From positions 18,090,062-18,154,061 of the forward strand of contig OU612074.1 of the NCBI GenBank assembly GCA_914767715.1: a stretch of 64,000 bases of DNA, given 5' to 3'. The translations under genes and the position numbers were made by a program. Every line of letters starts with the position of its first letter. Positions within the stretch are counted from its first letter, which is position 1. This stretch comes from Membranipora membranacea. Its lineage: Eukaryota; Bryozoa; Gymnolaemata; Cheilostomatida; Membraniporidae. Under the pieces are notes generated by a model. That model saw only the letters and a program-made list of their open reading frames with translations, had not been told where the DNA came from and did not search any database. This document shows, in pieces, positions 36,560 through 62,208 of the stretch.

Positions 36560-39500
36560 ATGGACGCAAAGGAAGAAATAAAGCCTCCGCTAGAGCCTCG
36601 CAGCTCGTCATGTCAGACATTCATGATCTGGTTGTCTATGGGCATCCATCTTGTAACGATATGTGCGCTGATATATGCAGCATGGTACATAGCAAAGTTA
36701 CAGGGGCAAGCGTACAAGAACCAGGATGACATTCATATGCTTAAAGGGACGGTGCAAAGAATGCAAGGGGACCTCTATGTAAGTATTGAGAGACTAAGTT
36801 TATAAGCTATCAGTGATGCAAGTGTATATATCCGAGAGTGCTGGGGGTTGGAACAATCTATCTTGAAAATTCCACCAGTGAGATTTAAATCCGTGATCCC
36901 TGTGGCCCCAATCACCTGGTAGTGATTAGCATATGCGTTTATCATTTGCACAATTTCACTATCCCAAAAAGAATGGGTTGTAAGCCTGCTATTCACTACT
37001 TGGAGTTGCTCACTCGCATCCAAGAAGATCTGAATTTTGCCATTGTCACCATATTTATACGATTACATAGCCTTATCATGCGGCTACAAAAAAGAGTAGT
37101 CATGTGACGAGGATACGGCGTACATTTCAAGGTGATTGGTCCGTACATAGCGTATTGCTGGAAACTGGTACCCCTGGTAGTGTTAAGAAAACAAAACCAA
37201 ACGTAGACAAGACAAATCAACATACTCTTTATACCATACATTAGATAAGTTACTATCTGTTTGGTGTTACAGACAGTAAAGGGCGTGCTTTACAACTTTT
37301 GATGACATCAATTTCATTTGGGAAATTAACAAACTTCAGTTAAAAATATTTCAAGTTCAATAAAGTTCAAAGTGTTGAAATTTATTTTGGGTTCAGAAAT
37401 GATGAAGTAGTTAGAGTGTACTTAGCACGGCTCACGGCCATCGGTAGTTATTGTGTGAAAAAATAACGTCAGCGTATACATATACTTTGCAGAATATGCA
37501 GCAACCAACGTCTACGAGCACAGAGATACCAGATGTAGACAACTACAGTATAGAGAAGAGAGAAGTGATATCAGAACCTAGTGGAGGTATTCAGTTTGTC
37601 AGAGGACCGCCGGGCCCGTCAGTAAGTTACATAGACAAGCTCTCTACATTCATGAAGAGTTATATTGATTTGTATACATGCACATACATATACTTGTCCA
37701 TAGTGTTTGGAGAGAGGTAACCCCTATATACCCGATTCTCAGTGAAATATTACAAGTGTTTTAAAAACTCAAGTGAAATGCCATTGTGCATTCCCATCAT
37801 ACTCCCACAAAGTACCCCTTACCTGCAACTCCTAAGATATCAGGTGTAAATCTTGTATATATTATGATTGAGTTGAGAATTTCAGAAGATTGCATTATGG
37901 GATACATATTAACATGCCATACCGCCTTTAATGGAACTTAACAAAGACTAGAAACAATCCAGGAAAAATCTCTCAATATCATCCTTCAAGAGTTCAGCTA
38001 TGAAGAATCGTTGATTGCACTTGATTCCCATCTATCAATAATCTTTCATTTCAACTCGCAGATTCCCACTTTAGTGAAGTTTTATTTCTTTTTACATCTT
38101 CTCAGACAATGCTGCACTGAGAAAAGACGTCGCAGCTTCTTTAATTGTTTTGATTTCATATCGTGACAATTTTTATGTAAGCAGGAAATTTTTTTGTTTT
38201 TGGTAACATTTTTGCCCAGAGCCCCCTGTGATCCATTCCAATTTCATTATCACATGGTAATATCTGATCGACAATAAGAACTGAACTAATGGATGTGTGA
38301 TGTTGACGGATAATCTGATGATTTGTGTTTAAGGGGAAGGATGGGCGAGATGGTATCCCCGGTAGAGATGGACTGCCTGGTAAAGATGGTACAGACTACA
38401 ACACACTAGGTGTACTCAGAGGTGTCATCAATGAGACAGTACAGAGAGGTAAGTACAGCCTACAACACACTAGGTGTACTCAGAGGGGGTCATCAATGAG
38501 TTTGGGCAAAGAGGTAGGACTGCCTTACAGCTATAGTTGCGCCTCCCCATATTTGGTATCATATTGAAGGTCTCAGTCTAATCAGAGCATCATGGCAACC
38601 TTTTAAATAGCCTAGGGTCACAGCTGACAACATTAGCTGTACTAAAATTCTTCTCAACTTTTCTCAACCAATAAGGTTGTCCACTCTTTATCGCTATACA
38701 TTTGTCATGCTCTAGAGGGGTAAATAATTCATTGGACGAAAATTTTTCCTCTGTTCATATTGCGTTTGAATCAGGCAAAATTAAAATTAGTTTATATTTA
38801 TTCATTTACGTAATCTCAGAGAGCACTGATCTATCATTATGACCTGTAATGAATGTTTGAAAGTAGAGATCTCAAGGTTCAGGTTAAACAAGTAAATGAT
38901 CAATAGTACAAAGTTTATTGCATTTGAACAGCAGGTTATTTATGATTTGTCATCGAATTATGATATCTCCTGAAAAAAAATTTCCCCCAAAGTGAAATAT
39001 TTTCATGCTGCAATAAGGAAGAGTTGAATTCGATTTTGATGTTTATCTGGTAGGGCAAAAAAAACAAAGTGCCCAATCAAAGTTATATGACCAATACGTA
39101 TCAAATTTTACAGAGTGGACCAAACTCTCAAGAAGCCTGCCGACATACAGCGGAGCAACATTCAAACGTTGGGGACGTAAATCATGCCCCTCAACCTCAA
39201 AGCTGATATATCACGGTCAGATGGCAGGACACGACTATAGATCAGCTGGAGGCGGAGTTAATTTTCAGTGCCTGCCTGCTGACCCTTCATACCTACCCCA
39301 GTCCCCGAGTAATGTACCGTATAACAGTCTGCGCCGCGTGTCCTACGATATCCACTTCGCTGCCGAGATGTTCGGTGGAGCGAATCTGAATCAGCATCAG
39401 ATACCATGCGCTGTCTGTGAGACTAATCAGAGGGTCGCCACGCTCATCATACCGGCTATGACCCGCTGCCCAACAGGCGACTGGGTACTCGAGTATCAAG

Positions 39501-39742
39501 GATATCTCGTCTCGGCAGCCGAGCATTTTGACGGCGACAAATTTGTCAAAGATGTCTATCACAGCACGACGTACGAGTGTGTCGATGTCAACGCCAAGTC
39601 TCTAACAGGTAAACAGCAGGCTGATTTCTCGGGGATGTCAGTGTTTCCGGTTAGAGCTCAGTGCCTCTCACCTGGAGCTGTTAATGGCTGCCCTCCTTAT
39701 CAGAAGGGTAAGGCTTTGTCCTGCGTGGTCTGCTCCAAATAG
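36560..39742 (+). CDS. Transmembrane short-chain collagen of the SSCRP family, gene 2
   Basis: Four exons: 36560-36778, 37493-37621, 38334-38448, 39114-39742 (1092 nt, 363 aa). The layout is as in gene 1: cytosolic N-terminus, hydrophobic anchor at about 22-44 (MIWLSMGIHLVTICALIYAA), stalk with a dibasic EKRE, then nine Gly-X-Y triplets (GPPGPS then GKDGRDGIPGRDGLPGKDGTD). The C-terminal domain has FKRWGRKSC, GGGVNFQCLP, HQIPCAVCE, TGDWVLEYQGYL, TYECVD and terminal CVVCSK. Exons 1-3 have the same junction phases (0, 0, 1) as gene 1. Here the whole C-terminal domain is one 629-nt exon, while gene 1 splits it into three. Tandem paralogue of gene 1; the two could form mixed trimers, though that is inference. 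AATAAA at 40322-40327 is a possible poly(A) signal. Confidence 0.88.
36815..37180 (-). mobile_element. tRNA-derived SINE family 1, long copy in intron 1 of collagen gene 2
   Basis: It matches the 404-bp unit of the array at 62209-64000 over nearly its whole length: GAGAGTGCTGGGGG, the decayed inverted B-box (GTGAGATTTAAATCC), ATCACCTGGTAGTGA, CCCAAAAAGAATGGGT, GCTATTCACTACTTGGAGTTG, GCATATTGCTGG-type end. It is more diverged than the array copies, so it is an older insertion. Confidence 0.7.
38394..38516 (+). repeat. Tandem copy of the end of collagen exon 3 in its intron
   Basis: CTACAACACACTAGGTGTAC...TCATCAATGAG...AGAGAGGTA at about 38394-38452 (exon 3 end plus donor) is repeated at about 38457-38516 with changes (TCAGAGGGGGTCATC, TTTGGGCAAAGAGGTAGG). 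The second copy lies wholly in the intron and includes a donor-like AGAGGTAGG. Confidence 0.8.
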
Positions 39743-40459
39743 AGTCATACTGCAGGTCAATTGAACTTTGAACTTTAGAGGGGTCAAGCTTCAAGTCAGT
39801 AATGATCACAAGCCTGTTTTGGAAGTGTCTTCTCCTCCAAAGTCAGAATTTTATTTTTTCAGACATGATGTTTTTTGTTATACAATACATACGACATTAA
39901 TACAGCTTGAGGAAGCTCGTCGTCTTGTTTGCGACTCATCTACACTTTGCTGCATACTGATTCAGTTGTCATATAACTTTTGTTTCATTGAAAATCGACA
40001 TCAAAATTTTAATTTCAGGAACAAGTGTTTAGCAGTGCATCTGCAAGAAAACCGAAAAAGCTATAACTTTTATGCTGTCTAGTTGCCATAGTTGGGTGAC
40101 TGGTACCCACGGACAAGAGACATTCAAGCCAATTGTCTATCTATCATAAATAATGAACTGGTATCACTTAGTAGCAGTTCGTCTCATGATGGTAGAGGGT
40201 AGTGTTCAACCTGCCGACAACTTCATTCCATATCCTCTCACGTCAGCTGACCATGTCATGTGACATGAGATATCTCGAGTAACTCAAGCTCGTCTTGATA
40301 TAAAACATGTAACATCTCCAGAATAAAGAGCTGAACACTAGTTCTCTTTATCTGTAAAGCAATATAGAGAAGATAGTAGAAAAAAGGCAGGCAACTATTT
40401 GCGAGCTCCAACAATGTGTCAGTTATCAGCTCTATGACAGTAAATGGGTCTAGGTTAGT
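39743..40459. other. Convergent 3' regions of collagen gene 2 and SETD4
   Basis: No ORF is supported here. The stretch holds the two 3' UTRs, with AATAAA (plus strand) at 40322-40327. Confidence 0.5.
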
Positions 40460-43400
40460 TCAAGTGATGAAGCTCTGCAATGGTTGCTGGTACTGGACGA
40501 GTTTGATCACTTTAACTAGCTCTGACCAAGTTATTAGGCAATTTAACTAATACTTTTAATTTGTCAGGTATCCGAAATTCCATGTTTTTTAACCAGAAAG
40601 AGCTCTATATGAGAAAATCTAATAGTATGTTCACAACTATTCTTCCCGACTCACCTTGTTGTGTTCCCTTATCCTCTGCGATATGGTGGTAATGAGCTGT
40701 TTGCGTGTGTCAGTAGCGTGTGTCAGCAGGTGCTCTGCCATCTCAGATACTGACAGCCTGCCGCAGGTGCCACCTGATGACATCACACGGAGAGCTTCTG
40801 TGAGGTTCCAGGATAGCCCTTCTCTATCACATAGCAGTCCTCTGTGAGTTTATAAAACACTGAGAATAAACTGACACATAATGGATGAGTTGTCCCCTCG
40901 ACCATATAGAGGAGAACCTCCAAGATTTGATTACACAAAAGAAAGTCAACTCATAGATACAAAATAAACCCAAGTTCTCAGTTCTTATGTTATATGGGGG
41001 AGATGATTGTGACACATGGACTCATGTATGTAACTTCTTTTCTTACATACCAGAGCAGATATGAGTAAGAAACTTCAAGGACACCATGCTATGAGCCAGT
41101 TCAAACCTTGTTTTTCTTAGTAGTCGATAAGTAGCTTTTATCAGAGATTTAGGATTTTTTACTAATAAGCCAGATTGTATATGCCTTACTCATGAAGAGA
41201 GCCTGATAGACTGTTCTCCACATTGGAAATAATACTGGGTTTGTTGAACTGGTGTATGACACGATTTAGCAGCATCCCAATTGAAACCGTCCCCAGTAAG
41301 AGAAACTCACCTATCCAAGTTTTTTGCCTTTAAGCCAGAAGCCAGTTTTTCTTGAGTCAACTCAGAACCGTTACAGATTTTAGTCAGATGTACTAAAAGC
41401 AGATAACAACAAAATAATTTATAGAAGACATATGCAGCACAGCAATATGAACCAAAATAAACAATAAGCCGAGATGCCACTCGATGCAAAGAGGCCTCTA
41501 AAGTTAAGGTGTTACATAGACATAAGGCGACATAAATATACTTTAGATTCTTAGTTTGGGGCGGCTCGTTCCTAGATATAACAAGGCTCAGTTCATCTCA
41601 GTATGACTATACTAGCCTCACCTATAGTAAAGTTGACGAAATTATTAGTATTACCAGATATACAGAATCCATACTCTAATAATAGAAATCTGTTATCATG
41701 AGCTCCATATGATATAAACACCTGTTCATATTTATTATAAGAGTCGTATGTGATGATCTGATAACATCCTGTATCAGGGTTATATCCTGCATCTACCTGT
41801 AAAACATGAAATTGGACACATATATATATACTACATTTCATGTGAAAGAAATATAAGTTTCATATATATTTCTATCTACCATTTAAATCAGTCTTATAAT
41901 TTGAAAATATTTGATTCGGCATTAGAATTTTAGAAATCGTTTATGACAATATTATGATCAAGTTAGTTAAAAAATCATGTGAAGAACCTAAAACTATGCA
42001 AACTATTCTTTCAGGGGTAAAAGTCTATAGAGGGGTGGTAGCAGAGTCCAGTTCTTCACCATGAGTGATATACAAACATTCTAAGCAAACCCAGGCAAGG
42101 TCTTCTCCCAAATTTTCCCGCTTCAAACAAGGGTTCGCACACCAAATCGCTTTTTCTACTATTAATACTGCATTGGGGAATTGCGGCGCTGTCAAATTAT
42201 CATAAACTCATTTATATACCTGTGCAGTGTCTGTGTGATTGAGAAGGTCCAGGTAAGGAGCCAGAGCAAAGTTATCTTCATTATCTCTATCTGTTAGGAT
42301 AAGTCCTGACATAGACACCTCGTCCTCTGCAGGATGAGTGTAATACACAGATCTAGTGTTTATAACATGCCACGCCCACATGAAGTCTCTGAAAACAACA
42401 TGGCTACTGGAGAAAAGGTCAGAGAATAAAGCCTGTAGTTCACTCCAGCTCCTGTAACGAGACATAATGGTGGATTTCATAATATTTTTATTACAATGTA
42501 CAGTTTATAACTAGTTGTCTTGGGGACTATTACCATACTAACCGGTCGCTGTCAAACAACTCAAGCAGTTTAAATTCCGGGTCTGAATGGCTTAACATAT
42601 GAGCTGAACCAATGAAGAGGAAGTGCACTGGCTAAACATTGAATGAGAAGTATATTTGCTAGCGATTAATCATCAATTAATAGAACGTGTTGGAGTCGCC
42701 TGCTCTCTGAACATGAAGACAAAAATAAGACAACTTCTAACTATAGCACATTTCTTTTAATATACATATTATTACTAGTTTAAGTGTTTCTGGGGAAATG
42801 GCTACACCTATTACCATGCAAATTATTCCCCGTTGAGCAGTGCAAAAATTTCCGCGCACCAAGCTCAAGGACTTTGCCTTCTCTGGTATGTAAAAGGCTG
42901 GTTAGACCTACTAACCTCCTAACTTTTGCCAACATAGCCTCATACTTCTCTCTGAGAGCTGAGTCTAACAGATCCACATCATGCTCAGACATACATATCA
43001 GAGTAGTATAGTCCTGTGGCACAGACTGCAGGTAATTATACCACTGAGAATTGTTACCTTTACTCCGCTCTTGTAACAGGAAGGCACATACTAGGACTAC
43101 GGGTGTTGGTTTCACAGAAGAGCTGAAATAAGGGCATAAAATATGCTCAAATCAGTAGAAAATAAGCACCACTATCTGACGATGACGTAATTACAAATTG
43201 TGACTTAACTCGACAGGGAATATGATAAAGTGGTTTCAGATGATTGGGCCAACAATATCCATGATGTCCATGGCACCTATTGTCTAATGTTAAAAAAATA
43301 ACCTCAATGCTGTTTACCTTTCAGTATCAACTAAAGAACATATCGCAGATAGTCACCGTTATCTCTATACAGTATTAACATGAGCACCCATCTTCACCGA

Positions 43401-44217
43401 GGGTTTATAAAGACGCCCACTTATTGATAGGCCACACGGCTTGGTTGACAGTTTCTAACCTCTGAACTTTAGATCTGATGCTGAGATCACTGAGAGCCAC
43501 TCTAGTAGTTATTAGCAGGTGTTTCGGTATCTCTATGATTTTATCTCCTGGATTCAGAGATTTCAGAGTTTGTAAGCCTCGTCCACAACCTGCAACAATT
43601 GAAATTTATTTCTTTAAAATTATGTCAAGACCAATAATGCGGTTGATTTTCTATAGTTTTGTCAGTACGTATTCAGATTGAGTTCTTTATGAGGAAGCCA
43701 CTTTCAACAAACCTACACCAGATAGCTGATGAAAGTACAGCTTCCGCATATTTATCTCAAAATATCCAAACTCAAAGGCTTTACTCAAGATGTTCTGCTG
43801 TGTCTGGTGTTTTGTATTTTACTAATGCTAGTTGTATGATGACACATAGAGAGAGAAGATCTACCTACCTAGTAAGGCTATAGTTCCCCTTTCTGTAAAA
43901 ATTATGCACTCCTCAAACAAACCATACAAACTAATTCAACAGTATCTGAACAAATGACGTTCCGCTGCACGATACTTAATCAAAACCCATAAGATATTCA
44001 CTAAGTTCAAGGTACTACGAGGATGGGTTCCGTTATATGTGAGTTGACTTATTAACCAGCACTTACCATGAAAGGTGTAGGGGCGTAGGGATTTCACTCC
44101 TTTGCAACCATTCTTTACACAGAAAGCTGACAATTCCCCATCATGCTCAGTACTGGTATCAGGGTGAGAGGTTTTACTTTGCCGCCCCTGTTTACGCTTC
44201 CTATAGGTTCTCCCCAT
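40460..44217 (-). CDS. SETD4: SETD4-like SET-domain lysine methyltransferase
   Basis: Eight exons on the minus strand: 44217-44067, 43589-43460, 43122-42916, 42451-42220, 41796-41622, 41392-41311, 40841-40655, 40519-40460 (1224 nt, 407 aa; vertebrate SETD4 is about 440). The split SET domain is visible: the N-terminal GCGRGL, FMWAWHVINTRSVYY, the catalytic-core APYLDLLNH (from 227), and the C-terminal ISYGAHDNRFLLLEYGF. A Rubisco-LSMT-type helical substrate-binding region follows (NLTEALRVMS...). Known SETD4 proteins are cytosolic/nuclear methyltransferases reported to act on histones. The ATG at 44217 is preceded in frame by GTG TCT, not used here. The last exon (LVKVIKLVQYQQPLQSFIT) follows a perfect donor AAG|GTGAGT and ends like other SETD4 proteins. 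Without that splice the frame would stop six codons later. Confidence 0.9.
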
Positions 44218-44435
44218 AGACACTGCAACAACATCATCTGTTCTTAATCGATCTTGAAAAGCCTATCAGCAAGCAGCAAGACAAACAACTTAAGCAGAAA
44301 ATACTAGAGACTGAGGTAAATGGCACTGTAACTGTTACTACCAACCAGTCTTAGATACAGTATTCTTTCTCTCATTTACCTACCCATCCCACAACAGCCA
44401 ACGTTTTTAGTGGCTTTAGCCAATGTGTTAGCTCT

Positions 44436-44680
44436 AGATCGCTTCTCGGCCTTTTGGCTAAGACCAAAGTGTCACTGCCAATGTGCCTGTTTCAGTTTCT
44501 GCCAGCTTGCTGCACTCTTGTGATTAGGAGGTCCACCATGGCCTCACCTCTAGGATGCATTCTAGTTTACTAGGATGTATCACACTCTCAGTATGAGGAC
44601 TACTTGTACGTGCAACTTGCGTCCCTCTTTCTTTAGGGGCAGCCCATCCTCTGTTTTGTCATAAACAGGGGGTGAGGGGA
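44436..44680 (+). mobile_element. Retroposed RNA with U2 snRNA-like 5' end, copy 2
   Basis: It starts ATCGCTTCTCGGCCTTTTGG and CTAAGACCAAAGTG, nearly identical to the U2 snRNA 5' end, then continues with the same non-U2 body as 17283-17517 (GAGGTCCACCATGGCCTCAC, GCATTCTAGTTTACTAGGAT, GGGGCAGCCCA, GTCATAAACAG). GTTAGCTCT flanks both sides (44427-44435 and 44681-44689) as a 9-bp target-site duplication. The two copies differ by several indels, so they were inserted independently. Confidence 0.8.
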
Positions 44681-44689
44681 GTTAGCTCT

Positions 44690-46151
44690 GAACGGTTTGG
44701 TGGAACCCAACCCCAGACCTCAACCCAACCAATCAGATAAGAGCCAACACATATCCATTGGCTAGTGTATACAGCTGTGGAGTCTACCACTACTAGATAC
44801 AGGCTAAGTTAGGTAGTGATAGGGAGAGGTAGATTTAGTACTCCTTGGACTTGAAAGCCGGTAATGTATTTTACCTAGTATGTTGTTCAGTGTTACTAGT
44901 TAAAAGACACTAAGACTAAGAGTGAGAGACAGTTAGAGAAGAAATATATATTAGAATACTTGACTCAGCTAGAGGTTCAATGTGATTGATACTGGCCTTT
45001 CCTAAAACCTAAATAGTGTTCCCAAGCCCCAGAAGTCCATAAGCTAAAGACCAAACCTGACCTCTTCCAGTTATCATCTTCAGTACCACTGACTGAATTT
45101 AATGTTATTGCCACTCTTGGTGTGATAGAGAAAAAAAGACAAACCCTCACATGGCTAAAATGACATAGAAAAGGTGAACTGCTGTTGCACAATTGGGATA
45201 TTGCTGTCTAATGTAAAGTGACTTTCGTTTTGACAGATATTTCATGGAAAGCCATGTGACAGTTTTACCCACAACTGTGAATCAATACATATACATTAGC
45301 CTAAAAATAAATAAGGAATAACTTGATACTTGTTTCATACTGTAGACAGTTTAAGTGAATACAGATATATTTTCAAGAAGTTTGAGTATCATAGAGAGAA
45401 GATGTCACTCAAGTAACTGAGAACATACTTCTAATTTCTTTGTGCGTATTGATACACCACTTGCGAAGTGATCAAACTTTCTTTGGGTGTGACTTTCACT
45501 TTGACTTTACTACAGTGAAAGTTGGTATTCATTGATGTACTGCACTAACTAGGGTAAGTTTATAAGCTCTGGTGACTTCTATTGTTTGCTCTTTCACAGA
45601 GATTCTTTGAGCAATCTTACCTGCCCATTCGGTGATTAACAAAGGATTAGTTGACCCTTATTACTATGATGATGATGTGTCAAATTAACAACTTGTTATT
45701 ATGATTGTTTGTTGTTGTTATGTGTTGGTTGTTCATTCATATTTTAATTGTATTCAAAGCTGTTAGAACTAGAAGAGAAGGAAATCTGAGTAAACCACTG
45801 TTAAATAACATACTTTTAGCCATTTCTATCATGTCTTGTTAAGCTTGTCAAAAACTAGTGCAAGCCAGCACATGCTCCAAAGCCTTCACTTCAGGAAATT
45901 TTTAGCAAGCCGAAGTTGCTCTTTTATCTAGTTCTAGTTGTAGCAAACCTTTCATCCATGCCAAATGCCTTTAAGATTAAGTAGATAGCTAGAGAGGTTT
46001 TCACTCTTACCTGTGTCTAGTTAAGCAGAAGAACTGCACATTGCTCGCACTTGATATCCACCCAAATTTCCCTAAGTTTACCAATTCACATCACTAAGAC
46101 GTAAATATTCCTTATTCTGTTGCTCAGGATAACGTTGCGTAGAGCGTGACG
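44690..46151. other. Upstream region of myosin VI
   Basis: No gene is seen. The acceptor-like CTGTTGCTCAG at about 46118-46128 suggests a 5' UTR intron ending just before the ATG at 46152, so the transcription start probably lies further left in this stretch. A CCAAT/ATTGG motif (about 44727-44765) is one of four related copies in the window. Confidence 0.5.
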
Positions 46152-61964
<15,813 letters not shown>

Positions 61965-62208
61965 GTAAGTTTCCTTTGTTTGGAAGAGGAAAGAATTTAA
62001 TATCCTCAGTTGCACAAATATAATGATGGCTAAATCTTTAGGATAGCCTCTCACCACTTCTTGAGCTGCCCAATTTGTTGTATTCAACGTCTTTCCACTT
62101 AGTTCAAAACTGTGGGGAGCACCATATTTTCTAAGTTTGTATTCACAGCAGCTCAATATTATCATGTCTGAATTGAGCAGATTAGACTGTAGACACAGTT
62201 ATGTATGA

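Noticed and set aside
32617-44217. CRISPR array, phage or bacterial operon signals
   Set aside because: All coding sequence is intron-split and animal-like. The direct repeats are minisatellites or SINEs.
44436-44680. A functional U2 snRNA gene
   Set aside because: Only the 5' stem-loop region matches. The branch-point recognition sequence and Sm-site region of U2 are missing, and a target-site duplication marks it as retroposed.
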